A stretch of DNA of 64,000 nt from Xiphias gladius (GCF_016859285.1 NC_053402.1:23197056-23261055), one strand, 5' to 3'. Counted from the stretch's first letter, positions 25,801 through 41,730 are shown. The notes: generated from the letters alone by a model not told the origin. A program made the numbers and translations.

Positions 25801-28015
25801 TGATCAAAAACTAAAAACAACATATATGGATATCTACTACTTTCCATGTTTTACTCATTAGCGGTCATGGTGGTTGTCACTTGCATAGTTAGCACGCTGA
25901 ATTAGCCTCGATACCTCCATAGATCAGAACTGTCTCAGTTTGAGAGCTAAGCTAACTAGATAAAACAACATACTTTGGGCATATCTTCAGGTATTAACAA
26001 GAGCATGAATTAACACATCGCGATATACTTTATATACTAGGCCTCTTAATATTAACGTCCAGGTTACCCACTGCGGTTAAACTCAACCAGTGGGATTATT
26101 TCTGCCTCCGGAAAACCCCTGTCCGCGGGAAACATTTGTTTAACTAAAATAAAAGCCGACCCGTTCCAAGTAGCAGGTTCACTGACACTTGCCCGGGTGA
26201 CTTTGCTGGGCAACGCCCCGAACAGGTCATTGTACGTCGGACCGCTGAGTCCCAGCTCTGTTCTACGTACTAATAATGCTTTCACGCTGGTAAAGAGACA
26301 AAAGTAAGTACACTAAAAGTCAAAGACTTTGGAAATTAAACGTGTCGGTGCACAAAATTTTTTTGAGCGCGCTGTTGATAGACACTGATGCTGCATTCGT
26401 GTTACATGTGACGAAAAAACTCAGGCTAACGTGAAGCATCTGTTTTTTGTTCGGTTTTCAGCTCTGTATTATTTTGGCACCAATTGTACCTGGATGTTGA
26501 CATTGAATATTTTTTTATAATTTGGAAACTGGTAATTATGTCAAATCCAACATGGCATAAATGGTCATGGTATAAGCCTGGCAAGCTAGGCTGCCTAGCA
26601 TAGGCCTTATTTCAGTTATCAGGAGATGCACTATGTTATGATTAATATACAGTAAATATAGATATGATATACAATATATAACACTACATATGCTTGATGA
26701 GATTAGCTTCCAGATGTCTACGTCTCATTACTTTGGTGGATCGTAGGCTCAACTCACTGATTTTTCTTCCTCCGGAAGAGACTTGGAAACGTTTGATTAA
26801 AACTGCAAGTGGGGGCCTTTTTTCCAAGAGGCTGGCTCAGTGAATTATCTCCATGTCTTCGTTGAGTAAATCCCAGGAAAGGCTCTTTTTTTAGTCAATG
26901 TTTCAGATTCGAAAGGCTTTGAGATTTCTCTCAGCGCAGTTATCCCGACAGCTCAGTAAAACCTCCTTCGTGGAACAAGTCCCCTGCTTTCATTTCAGAC
27001 CCTCTGACCCCTCTAACGGGCCAACTAATCGGTCTGACTCGCCACAGATTACAGCATGATGATGCACGCAAGATGAACACAATGAATGACCCCGTCAAAC
27101 TGTTTGGTAGGAGCTGGTAGGAGCAGAAAAGCAGATGCCAAATATAACTGAAGTTAGGTAGTTGCAGATGCCCCTGAAAGGATGAATACTGAGGGCGTTA
27201 AAGGCAAAACTGATCATAACAACTTATCATCAAGACTTAACGGGCAGTTTATTGATCCTGAACTCGGAAAAACTTTCATGTACACCGTCAACATGACAGT
27301 AGCTTTATGGCACCTGCAGACTTGATAAACCATATCTGCACTTGAGTAAAAAAAAAAGAAGCAATACGAGAGACAAAGGACAACCCGTCCAAAGTTCAAG
27401 CCTTCCTTTATGTGGGTTGTCTGCTCATCATCTTCACCGACATCGACGAACAACAGGTAAAGTTTTAGTTTCTGGCACTGTGGCAGGGAAGTGGAGCACT
27501 GACTCGATCAAAGGGTTAACATCTTCCTGTGTGGGTGGGGTGATTAGAAACAGACGTCTCAAAATAAGAATCTAGACACGTCGGGTCGGGACCTTGATCG
27601 GCGTGCTTTCACCCAACCGTCCGCCGCTTTGACAGCCCCATCCATGCACACCATGCTTCCTTGAGTTATGTAAGAGGTTAAAGTCTGTCCAGACTTAACC
27701 AAAAGTTGAACACTAATTCCTTAAAATGCTAGCCAATCAAAAGCAATGAATCTTTGATTTCAATAGAGTAGTTAAGTTGGAGAGAATAGTTTTATCTACA
27801 TGTTGGGGAAGAACAAAGTCCAAAGACAACAAGGTGCAACGAAGGCACTGGTTTTTTTCGTAAAGGCTCATTGAAATTCTAAGGAGTCACAGATGTTAAG
27901 ACACTAACTGAGTTTCTCCTCTGCTACACTTCTCTGAATGTTTTCCTAACCCTAACCTTAATCCTAAACCTCTCTCTCACTCTGTCGGTCAACACAACAC
28001 AACAGAAAGGCCCTC
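22817..28015. other. Intergenic region between mmd and smim36
   Basis: About 5.2 kb of AT-leaning sequence without a recognisable gene. It includes A- and T-runs (25130-25145), a short telomere-like stretch (27945-27960, ccctaacc) and scattered short ORFs without protein character. Nothing here supports an RNA gene. Confidence 0.5.
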
Positions 28016-28021
28016 TTTATT
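28016..28021 (-). terminator. smim36: Polyadenylation signal of smim36
   Basis: AATAAA on the minus strand (tttatt on plus), about 270 bases after the smim36 stop. Assignment is by position. Confidence 0.5.
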
Positions 28022-28289
28022 CCTTGTGCTTTATCAGCTGTGACATTTCCTCTGCAGAGCAGACCGCAGGCTTTGGCTTGAGATCCTTGAGATAAAGAGG
28101 GATTTCACATGCATACACGTAGCACTTAAAGAGATCAACACATGTCACTCTCCCTTACCGTCCAAGTCTGGTCCTGTGTACGTCAAATCCTAGCATTGTC
28201 CAAGCAGCGAAAGACAAGGAAAATGTAAAAAAGAAACGTATGTACAAAAACAGTCAGGGATATACAACGGTGAGTCCTCTGAGTCTCAA

Positions 28290-30970
<2,681 letters not shown>

Positions 30971-30976
30971 TTTATT
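30971..30976 (-). terminator. Possible polyadenylation signal of the coiled-coil gene
   Basis: Minus-strand AATAAA about 320 bases beyond the last open frame of the coiled-coil gene. Assignment is by position. Confidence 0.3.
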
Positions 30977-31297
30977 AGTGCACATGAGTCGACGCTTGCT
31001 TAAACAACAATCAGCGTAAATGTTCCGGCGTTAGCTCAGCAGCTAGCCGGCATCAGCAGTCCCGACACAGGTAAAAGGTTACGAATGATAAAAAGCATTT
31101 TCTACCTCACAAAGTTTCAATGAAAGTACGAGCAAGATAAGAAAGTGAAGAAAAATGTAGCACAACACTTTGTACTGACAGATCTGAAGGTAACAACGCA
31201 ATCAGACACTACAAACAAGTTCATCTCTAAAAACATCAGATAATGTCTGCACATTTTAAGCTTTTCACGAGTCATTTAACGCTGTTTTAATTAAGGG

Positions 31298-33547
31298 TTA
31301 GGGGTTAGGGGGAGGGCTTGGGGTTAGTTGAGAAATGACACGCAAAAAGCAAAAACAAATCGTAGTGATAACACGTGAAAAGAAATTAAACAGAGAGGGC
31401 TGATGGTTCTCAGTGGGCAGCTCCTCTCCCTCTGGTCCCGATGGAAGAGGAAAGCTCCTTCTGTTCCAGCAGGAAGTCGTCAGACCGGCAGAAGTTCTTT
31501 TTCTTTGTTCTTTCATTTTCTTTTGGAGGGCCTCCACAACCTCGACGGCCTCCAGTTTCTGTAGGTTTCTGCCTGGACCCTCAGAGCCATTTCTCTATCC
31601 AGCATCTGAGTGAGCTCCACGGCGTCTCGAATCAGAGCTTCCCGCTCCCTCTGCTCCTGTTTGAGGTTGTCGGCGAGCATCTGGCTTTCAGCTGACAGCT
31701 TCTCTGTGGCCTTGCGGGCCTCGTCCGATCTTTGGAAAAGCGCCTCGCTCATTTTAACGGCCTCCAGTCTGCTCCTCTCTGCCTCCGCCCTCAGTTTCTT
31801 CTCTGCCTGGAGCCGCTGCTCAAACTCTTTACAGAAGGCCTCCTGGATCCTGAAGTCCGTGAGGGTTTCAGCCTCTGCCTGGATCCTCAGCTCTTTTTCT
31901 CTCCGGAGCGTTTGCTGCATCTCCAGGACCTCAAGACGATCCTTCGCTGATCGGAGCTCAGCCGAAAGCAGCCGGCTCACAGCGGAACGCTCCTCAGAGA
32001 CCTTCTGCGTGTCTCCAGTTTTTTTGAGAAGAGTCTCTGCGATCTCCACAGCCTCCAGTTTGTCTGTCTCCTCCTGCATCCTCAAGTGTTTTTCTCTCTG
32101 GAGCTGCCAGTTGAGATCCTTCGGCTGCTGTGCGGCTGCGGTGAGCTCGGCAGTAAGCATCGGCTTTTCAGCTGAATGCCGCCGCTTTGCTTCTTCGAGC
32201 TGTCGAAGAAGTTCTCTGTTGGACCGTTTCGGCTGGTGGTTCTCCAGCTGAAGATCCTCCGTGTCTCTGGAGAGGGCCTCGATCACAGAGGTTGCTGCGC
32301 AGATGCTGGGCTCTCGGTCGCTCCATTCCCGATCGGTGCAAGCAGCTCCCTCAGAACATCGGACGATAACGCACTGTTGGTCTGAAACGACAAATGATTC
32401 ACCTCCACCGAAGTTCTGCTATAGAACGTTTGTCTGCGGCATCAGACAGAACCCTGGGAGGTCATTATGGCCTCCCGGGGTTCAGCTGGACGAGATTCAA
32501 AGATGTCAGTGCTAAAATATGTACAAGTCTGGTGATATTCTATATTTTTCCCTCTCGGCATCGAATTAAATGTGATGATCCAAACCAACAAAACGATTAA
32601 AAACACATCAGCGAGCCACACTGTTGCACTGGGTGACGTGCTCCTTCATCTGCATGAGCACACACACGGTTGTTTATTTGACTCGTTCCAAAACACACTC
32701 GTTCCTTTCTGCTGGAAATACTCACTACAGCACCAGATGTGGATTCATTCGCTACTGAAAATAGTCCCCAGCAAATGCACCATTTTGTACTGTTCGTCTG
32801 ATAAAAAACTACAGTGAGCAGCCGTTTTGGGAAATTACTGAACCTTTTTAAAAAATATAATTATGTATCTGTGAGGTGTCTGTAAACGATGTAAAGATGT
32901 AAAGATCAGAATCCTCTGTGGCGTTGGAAAAGTGACTGGAGACCATCCGATCGATCAGGAAGATCTTGGTGCGACTGTACTGAGCATTATCACGTTACAG
33001 TAAAAAAAAAAAAACAGAAACGATCATCGATTAGCAAAATAAGAATAACGTTCATCACGCTCATAGACCTGAGCCTCCATCAGAGAAACCGGCGGCTGCT
33101 GACGTGGCCACACCTCCGGGCCCATCTTGTTCTTTGACTGTGTGATGTTGAGACGTCACGTACCGTTTTTTTCCTAATTTTCCACGCGGCCAACGTTGCA
33201 TCCATCAAAGTTGTTTTAATTTTGGAAATCATCATAAATAAATTGCAGTATCACTACGTCCACCGTGGATGGAAAAACACTAATCCACAGAACATAAAAA
33301 AAAATATAAAAGATAAACCCGGCAAGCTCCAGCTGTGGATATTTTGTCGCTCCTTGACCTTGTCCCTGTGGGACAGCAGAGAACAGCTGGAAAACCATTT
33401 CTAGCAGGGTCAGGCCGGCAGCTTGTGGCGTTTTTCATCGCTCTGCCATTTTACCCTGCGACATAGGGCTGCGACTGACGATTACTTACCTGCGCCGAGG
33501 AGGTCGCGTAATCACCCGTCGTGGTGGTGCGCTCCGGCATTCTGAGA
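31298..33547 (-). pseudogene. Uncharacterised coiled-coil gene with two apparent frame breaks
   Basis: The first visible exon is 33490-33547. It has an acceptor (tttacag) before tctcagATG and encodes MPERTTTTGDYATSSAQ, followed by a perfect GTAAGT donor. The next exon starts at the tttcag acceptor, 32381, and continues in phase (TNSALSSDVLRELLAPIGNG) to a stop near 32289. From there another frame is open down to 31513 and is rich in Glu/Lys/Arg/Leu. It has repeated units of the type LRxQAE...LEAVExxEAL, typical of a long coiled coil. Near 31556 that unit (KLEAVEVVEALQKK) continues only in a different frame, to 31298. An alternative acceptor at 32373-32374 would avoid the first break. I do not recognise the family. 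It could be a decaying gene, or a real gene with assembly indels. Confidence 0.5.
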
Positions 33548-34369
33548 CTGTAAAACACGGAAATAAAAAAGTAATTTTGCTTAAAATCATAAAGACCTGT
33601 GTCACCTTTAACTTCATGCCCTTTGGAAATCAGTTCATCTTCTACTCGCTTAACTATTCACAGTGACAGGAAATTTTGAGCCTGGGTGCCCAAACGTCTT
33701 CATGCCACTGTATCTCTAATTTCTCAATATGTATTTTTGTATGGATTGAAAGGCAGGACAGACGGGATTTACATGAAAAAATACACATTGTATAGATTTA
33801 TCGTTGTTGGCTGCCAGGAAAAGTGTTTTCACGGTGGACTGAGCTCTCGAACTAGAGCCGGCTCTTTCTGACGTTTTATTTTCAGGGGACCATCTGCGGC
33901 GGAATACAACAAACGGTCAGACAAAAGTTTGTTTTTACTTGGAGAGAAGAGAAAGGTCCTCGTGTGCTCAGTTGAGACCTGGAACCTCACCCCTGGCGCA
34001 GACGTGAAGGTGATCCTGACGAGCAGCTTTAAATCTCACAGGCTGATTCCAGTACCTTTCGACTCCGATCTATTTAAATTCAAGAAGTTTTAAGTCAACG
34101 AAACACATTTTAAACTTGAATGATTCAGTGTTTTTTCACCAGAATTTTATTCCTGGCAGAGACAAGGGGGGAATGCAGCTTAAGAAAAAGAAAAAAAAAC
34201 AAAACCATAAATGGGGAGTTTGTGGCCTCTGACCTCAGTATTTCAAAGATCCTTGCTACGGCTCTGATGTTGACTCGACATTTCCGTTATGTGAATTGGA
34301 TCTTTTAAGATGTTTTACAGTAGCTGTACATCCGGATTTGTTGAAAAAAATTCATATTAGCTATGATTT

Positions 34370-34406
<37 letters not shown>

Positions 34407-34998
34407 AAGACTGGAATCTCATTGCTCTGTGTAACTTTATTCTGTTTGTGTATGTGTCTGCTGTATGTTTGTCTTATCGGTGTGCACCTATCTGCAGGTT
34501 GTAATTTGTCAGAGCTTGTACATAGCGGTTGATGCTACGTGTGCTTTTGTTTTAAGTTTAGGTTTAGGTGGCTACACAATGGGGGGAAAAAGGGGAGCAG
34601 GGGGTGCATTTGTTGTATATGTGGTATGGTGTCAGTAATAGTAATTTTAAAAAAAAATTCAAGACAAAAAACAAGACTTCCAAAAAATCATTTGCACCAT
34701 TTGAGACAAAGAAAAGCCACATTTCGTCTGAATGTAGTCAGTTGTATAAATGTCAGTTTCAGCAGCAGCAGGTCACAGGAAGAGCTGTGGTTCTGTCCTG
34801 GGAATGTTTGTGTTGCTGTGGTGTCGGGGGATGATTAGCTCAGAGGATGTAACAGGTTTGTCTGTTTGTGTATCAGGCTTCTTGGGTGGAGTTTCTCCAG
34901 CTCATATCTCAGAGATATAGATCTTCCCCAGCGACCGACCCTGGTGCCAGGGAGTCCGGCAGCCTCGCCGGGACCCGGACACAGACAGCAGGGAGAGA
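33548..34998. other. Upstream flank of the coiled-coil gene
   Basis: It should hold the 5' exon and promoter of the coiled-coil gene, since the 33490-33547 exon begins with an acceptor, but no CpG island is obvious. A CA microsatellite lies at 34371-34402. No coding exon is recognised. Confidence 0.4.
34371..34402. repeat. (CA)n microsatellite
   Basis: About 16 CA units. Confidence 0.95.
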
Positions 34999-37900
34999 TG
35001 GGGAAGGGTGTGTTGACAAATCCCGCAGGAGCCTCTAAGCTGCGTGTGGCCGGGAGCCGAGTCTCCCTGGGGTGGTCCTCGCCACGACCAGACACGTTCT
35101 GACCTCGCCTCCGCTCCCCCACCGTCCACCATCGCAAAAACACGCGAGGAGCCAGAAACGAGCCACGTTGCCCTCCCTGTGGCCACCTGGTGGGAACCTA
35201 CGCAGGGAGCAACATCTTTATCTCAGAGCCCTGAGATAAATGACTCACGTAGAGATATTGTTTTATAACTTCAAGCAGTTTGGAATACAGGTCAGTAGAA
35301 TATCCACGTACGTTGTTCAGACTTCGTTCAGGGGAGTAAAAAGCAAAAAACCCCTGTAGAACGTGAGAAAATAAATCAAAACAATGAATACAAAATAAAT
35401 ATTAAAAAGTAACACGTTCACAAACGAACCAGATTAAATCAAATGAACCAAAAACTTTGTCTTTATTGATATCTTCTGTTTAACACTCAAACACATCTTC
35501 CTAGCAAAACCAACAAGTTAGCTAGTTAGTTAGTTTGCATTGTTTTTGCCTCTACCGCACAGCATAAATTGAAAAAAGATAATTAATCAAAGACGTCAAT
35601 AAACATGACTTTAAAACAAAACGTACTGGCTAAATTTAGTTGCGACGGAGGCAACGAGATGCCATGTATTCAGTTTCCCTGCTTTCATTTTGCAGGAATG
35701 ACCTGCTGCACATTTGTCCGCAGTGACACTATCACACGGTTAATTTATTTTGGTTTCACGATAGCCAGGATGCTACATTTGTGAGCTCTCCACATCAAAG
35801 GACAAGCTGAGATTACAGACGTGAGAAAGAAAGGCCCGATCCCGACGCGGTTAACGCGATCCTCCGTCTCCTTTGTGTCTTCAGACTGTTTGAGTTACCG
35901 CAGAGATGTTCCATGAGGTCAGCAGGGGGATGCTGTTACACAACCAGGAGACAGCTGAGGGAGGCCCGGGCTGCGCCGCCAACTCAGACACACCGTCTGG
36001 ATCTAATGGCTGCTCACTGTGTAAGAACTCTTTCTATTTATCTATTTCTTTATTTGTCTTTTCAGTCCTCCATTGTTTGAACAACAGCAAAAAAAAACAA
36101 AAAAAAGGGAAGATTGGTCCACGAACTGACATTAGATGAGAAATTTTTTTTAGTGAGATATCAAACCCAGAGCCAGAAAATACTGCCAAGTTTTCCTCTC
36201 TCAGTATAACTTACTTTCCCAGAACCCGATACGATAAAGTTCCCGAACGACAGAGACTGATATTTCTCTGACTCTCTCACCGTATCAGACCACATTTGCC
36301 CTGCCTGCCATTTATGGCCCAATAGTCTTCAGGGCCTTCTGGCAAAGTTTGAACAATCCGCTGTGATTTCAACACGTGGCAACGTCGTTTTGCACTGGCG
36401 CGTCTCTGCGCGGTGGTTAACTCTCTGTCGCAGGTGTAGAAGTTCTAAGGCGCATGCGAAAGCGGATGGCAAATGACTCTTGACCACATCAACCGAAGCC
36501 TTGAAAAATAAATTGATAAGAAATGCGAAACAAAATCTGTCAAGCCTTTTAAGACTGAGCGCAATGAAGGGAAACACCTCTGCCTGCAGACCCCATAGTG
36601 CATGTACTCACTGGTCTTTGCCTGCCAGGGTCTTAAACTCCACTATGACTCCGTTATGGCCATGATGACATTTCACTTTCCACCTCCAGGGTAAAGATTT
36701 GGGAAAAGTTGACTCTCAAGAGGGATCAGTCGGGGCCAAAGAGCAGGAGCCTCCTCCCACAACAATTGACCAGAAATCCTGCAAAGCACTTGTCAGGTCT
36801 GGTGGAAAGACCTGCAGCCACTGTTACCACCTCCCAACCCCAGCGAGGGGAAGTGAAGTGTTTCGGAGGTGGTCAAATGTTACCGTGGGAAATTTAGTCA
36901 TAATAGTCGTAAATATTAGACGAAGGCGCAGAAGAAGAGAGACACCACTGGGCCCCTCATCATGGTAAAACTACATGCAAGGCGTCAAACCGTTACATCA
37001 GTCCAATTTTCCCTTCTCTATCTAGGCCCCCCGGGTCTGACGATGACGTGCGCGGAGCGACCTCATCTCCTGCGTGAAGAAGAAGACTGGAGGAGGGTGG
37101 GGTGTCAACCTCCCGGAGAGCGGGCGGGTGACGGACGGGCCGAGGATCTCGCAGATCTGATAAAGGCCCAACGGGAGCCCTTTCCTTCCTGAGTGGTGGA
37201 CTGTTTGTGTTAGAGCCATCCGCGGCTCTTCTTCTGGGTGTGGGAACCCGCTCCTCCCAGAGTTCCCGGTTTCCTCCCGTCAAGGACCCACCACCGGCCG
37301 GCACGCGAGTCTCGTTCAGCCTCGAAACTGACTGAGGAGGGTTGTACGGGACATTAGAAATCGGCTGAAATCTCTAATAAAGAACATAGTTATTTCCTGG
37401 GGCATTGTATATAAGATCATTTTTTCATTGCCCAAATTTTTCTTTTATATTTTGTGTACTGCATATTTATCTATATGTACTGATCTATTAACAGGAGTCT
37501 TAAAAGATCTAGTTATATGTATATATTTCTTTTTGTTTTTCTCCTCGTGTGGGTTTTTTGTATATCTCATCTGTCCATGATGCTGCTTTAGAAATGTCTA
37601 CTGTTTTGGGGTGAAATGGAATATAATTCAACTTTTTTAAAAACAAGGAATTGGTTGGTCGTAGGAAGACATCTTTCTTTTCAAGGGTGAAAAGTTTAAT
37701 AAAAAATGAGGAAACATTTGATGTGAATAGCTGCACACGCGATTTATGAGGATCCTATACCTGTAGAATTTAATTAAGGTTTTTAAAAAAAAAAAAAAAA
37801 AAAACCAAAATACAAAATGCTTTTATTGGAATTCGGGAGGTGTTGAATGAGACAGCTCATTTCAGAACATTAATCCAAAGAATCATTCGAATCTGTGAGG

Positions 37901-39654
37901 TTTTTGGTGTAAATGACACCAGGTATGGACTTAACAGCTGCTCCAGAACCAATAAATAACACGGTTAGCTAGTAAAGCTTTATTTAATCAGGAAGTCGGC
38001 ACACATGCACCATTTAAAAACAGCCACAGACATCATTAAAACATCGGGGAATATAACTCTGACGTCCCTCGGAGGAATGAGTGTGAATAAACAAACGTTT
38101 GGTGCCCGGTCTGTAATTACTCAGGGTTGGTGGGGTTGCGTCGGGGGACTCGTGATGTCGGGGTTTTTAAGGTCCGAGATAAAGACCCAGTTGTGGCCCT
38201 GACAACGCGTGAGGGCGCACGTTTGTAGCTAAACACGATCACTTGCTACTCATTTTGATTTCGAACCGGTCCGTGCGTGCGCCTCACTTAAGCACAGGGT
38301 AGGATGCCGGCGTTTTGGTGGGAATGACGGGGTTAAGAATCGGTCCACAGTAGAGCTCATTTGGCACTTTTGGTCATTTTAAACAGCTGTGTCAGAGCCC
38401 TCCCATCGGCGCCTTAGATCAAATGTTATCTTGCAACAGACCAAACAGGGGAAAAGAAATGACACTCATCAAATTAAAGTACTTATTCCTCCTGCCGGCA
38501 CATTTCTCCACAAGAAAACCCGACCAACTTCCAAACTCAGCACAAATAGATCCACATATGAATTCAGTTTGGATTATTATTCAGCGCAGATCATTCTCTG
38601 TTTCGTCTGGTGAATTAGAGAGCACTCTGCAGTACACCTCTAATGGATGGCATACGTTGCTCTCTGCGTCTCTTCTTCCAGCCTTGCCTCGGTTTAAATG
38701 CCTCTCTTCTTTTGTGCTGCAGCCCCCTTTGACACCCGGTTTGGGTCGGCGGGGGAGCTGTGAAAAGCGACTCCTCACCATCGTCTCCCGCACGTCATCG
38801 CGACGGCTTGTACGCTCCCTTCCCCGGGCGGCGCTCGGAGGATTGTCCAGAGCTGATAAAGAAAGAAAAAAAAAAAAAACCAAAGAAGCACCCCGAGATC
38901 TCATCAAAACACACCTCCCCCTCTGTGGGCTCACAGCAACGTTGTTTACACTCGCTCAGGAGGGTGAAAAGGGGGGGTCCGAGGACGGGTCTGGTTCTCT
39001 TGTTGACGGGGATCCAGGGCGGCGGCCTGCTGGTTTTATGGGGCCACAGCTCCGACATGTAGACAGCGGAACAAAATCCGGAATTTCGCATTGGTTTGTT
39101 CACGCTGTTGTTGCTGAAAATGTACCACAAGATTCAAAACGTATGGTTATGCGGCTCAGCTGTGACATTTACAGGGATGAGAAAGGAGTAAAATGCTGCC
39201 TGAACTCGCATGTTTTAGTTTCGACCTGCACTACAAGTGTAGAGGCAAGAAAAGTTTATTTTTCAAGCATAGAGCCAGTTTAACCTGCTTTGGAGGAGAA
39301 AAGGAAGGACTGACAAGACTGAGGTTGGGTTTATGCTCGATGCGGAGGGGTTAACAGGAGTCCCTCTGTGGACAACCACAGCGGAGGTTTTGGTTTATGC
39401 AACACTAGAAGGATGTAGCAGGGCGTGGTAGGGCTTGAATTATAAAGCGGAGGGTTTGCGGGGAAAATGGCTCTGTTACGTGTGTGTTACTGAAAAAGAG
39501 AAAAGAGCTGAGCCTTTTTTGACACGCTTTTGCATCCGTCTGGTCACAAACCAAAGTCTTCGGGCGATAAAAAGTTTGATCCAATGATGGCGCTGGATGG
39601 AAAAAGGCCATACCTGTGCCGAATTTGACGGCAGTTCCGTCTAGTGGTCAGCGA
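34999..39654. other. Region without a recognised gene; weak plus-strand exon-like segments
   Basis: Exon-like pieces with plausible splice ends lie at about 35893-36018 and 36691-36840, and an acceptor-like site precedes 37026. AATAAA is at 37376-37381. No combination gave a convincing protein. A CTCF-like motif in minus orientation is at 35181-35195. A 20-base A-run lies near 37785-37804. The longest ORF of the window (38423-39283, +, 286 residues) is here but has no domain-like features. Confidence 0.35.
35181..35195 (-). promoter_or_regulatory. CTCF-like motif, minus orientation
   Basis: Reverse complement TCCCACCAGGTGGCC contains CCACCAGGTGGC, a full match to CCASYAGRKGGC. Motif match only. 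Confidence 0.3.
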
Positions 39655-39815
39655 AACATCTGCTCAGAACCACAAACGTCAACCTCATGGTGGCGCCGGA
39701 GGAAAAGTCAGGGGATCACAAAAGCCAGTTGAATACGTCCTCTGGGCACCGAAATTTCACAGCACATCCGTCCGACGGTTGTTGAGATGTTTCAGTCTGT
39801 CGTCCGTGGAGCCGC
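39655..39815 (+). repeat. Dispersed repeat, family C (fragment)
   Basis: It contains 'cacaaacgtcaacctcatggtggcgccggaggaaaagtcag', 'ggatcacaaaagcca', 'gtcctctgggcaccg' and 'cggttgttgagatgtttcagtctg'. This matches, in reverse orientation, 44335-44530. I know this sequence type as a very common teleost repeat; the class is uncertain. Confidence 0.65.
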
Positions 39816-41718
39816 CCCGGCTAGCACGGCTAAAAGCTTTTCATTTGAAAGTGGCCAAAGGTGGAGAGCGCCGTGGCCCAACGCAGCTGACTGCCTCCGG
39901 CCCCCTGAGCACGCGCAGCCTGCGTTCAGATTCTTACAGTCCGTCCCTGTTGCCGTAGAAGCCTGGAGACCTGAACATCCAGCACATGAAGGAAAAGCGA
40001 TAGCTAACCTGGTTTGTTTTTCAGGGAGAGGCCTAACTTTAAATGGGAACACGGATCTTGTTGGAAACAGATGTTCGCATGTCGTTCTTTTTTCAGATAT
40101 GGGAGTAAATGTGGGCAGTCCTGCGGGACCTCTCCTCGTGAGCAGCTCTTCTCACTTGGCATGAATGCCCCCAGGGGGGCTTTTCTCTCGCTGAGAGCCA
40201 CAATAGCACATGCAGTGCAGTGCGTCGCTGCGGACAGCGGTGCATAGGCCGCGTGTGACGAGGTGGAGCGGACTGTGGAAACAGTCTTGGAGTGAGTCCC
40301 AGCTCCACAAAGTGGCTCAGCTGTTCGGACGAAAAGGAAACCAAAGTGCTGTGAAGAAGCTACTTCCCATGACATCATTGTGTTTGTTAAATGACCTCTG
40401 CGGCCATGTCGGACACACCTTCTCGTTTCCTCCCTGAGCCATTCAAATTATTTACTTAATTTACTCACGGGGGGGGGGGGGGTTCGTGGTTGCCAAGATT
40501 GTCCTTGACGCACGGAACAAGACACCGAGAAGACTCAAGACTCACGAGGATGAGCTGCAGGCTCACTCTTATTGGATTTTTATTTATTTTTATTGGACAT
40601 CGGACAGCTGCAGCGAACTCTAGATTAAACACAAAAAGGGTCTGGTGTACCTCTCACTCGCTCGTGGTCATTTGGTCATCGGGTTCAGGCTGTCATCAGG
40701 ATTATGATAAAACTCCCGTGGTCGTTCCACCAGGCACAGTCATTACCGTCTGGACTTTAAAGTGCCGTGCCTGCAGCTGCATCATATGCGACCAGTGACA
40801 CAGTTTTCAGTTGCTTAATGGGCTCTCGTCAGACATTTATGCAATAGGCCAGTGAGCGATTTAATTCGGCAAAGTAGGAGCAAATCTGCGATTAACAAAT
40901 ACTCCTGTGACTCCGTTTCTCAAGTCCGTGAAGTGGGCGCCGCAGATTAGGACCAGCTTTTCCAGAAATCGTTTGACAGAGCTTAGTGCCACACCAACAA
41001 CAACAACAACAGGCGGTTACCTGATATTCACAGATGCTTCTCGGCCAGCTACAGTGTCTACTTCACTCTTCTCCAATGGGAAGATGAATATGAGGCCGAC
41101 ACATTAGTCATTCGAGCAGTTTCCCCATCTCTTGCGAGGCATGTGCGTCAGAGGAGGCGAAACCAATCACACGCTGGGGAAAAGCCAAACAAGCTGCCTG
41201 TAAAAGCCTGGTTCGATTCAGATTCAAACAACTGCTCATGGTTTGCTCCTCACACATATGGACCTAATCATTCCTGATGACTGATGGGGCTGACGCCGGG
41301 GTGTTAACTTTCCTTTTGTTCTGTCAGTTTTTTTGTTTTATTTTTCTTTTGTTCTGGCGAAGAGGCCTTCTTCTTCTTCCTCTGGTGTTGACCACAAACT
41401 TGAAGAGTTGTCGAAAGAGGATTCTTTTTAAAAAACTCTCATCTTTAAATCAGAGTTTGGGTAGAATGTGCTCCGAGGTGGATTCACACACTTCCCATCG
41501 TCTCCTGCTCTTTGGGAAGAAAACACATCCATATTTATTTTAACAGTTTCACGGCCACGGGTTTAACAGGGAGGTGACACTATACAAACAACAGGAAAGG
41601 CACAAGAAATCAACAGCTATACCTATTATTAATTACCGTTGGAAAAATAAATAACTAACCCTTCTATGTCGGGACAATGCTATGATTTCCGCCATTGCTC
41701 CTGTCACAATTACTGTGG

Positions 41719-41730
41719 CCACTAGGGGGC
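41719..41730 (+). promoter_or_regulatory. CTCF-like motif
   Basis: CCACTAGGGGGC matches CCASYAGRKGGC. Motif match only. Confidence 0.35.

Noticed and set aside
31610..32251. 213-residue plus-strand Ser/Leu-rich ORF
   Set aside because: Antisense shadow of the coiled-coil frame.
34815..34860. tRNA-like start 'GGGGATGATTAGCTCAGAGGATG'
   Set aside because: It resembles the D-arm of a tRNA, but no anticodon stem, T-loop or acceptor pairing was found.
41205..41225. T-loop-like 'ggttcgattcag'
   Set aside because: No matching upstream tRNA arms could be folded.
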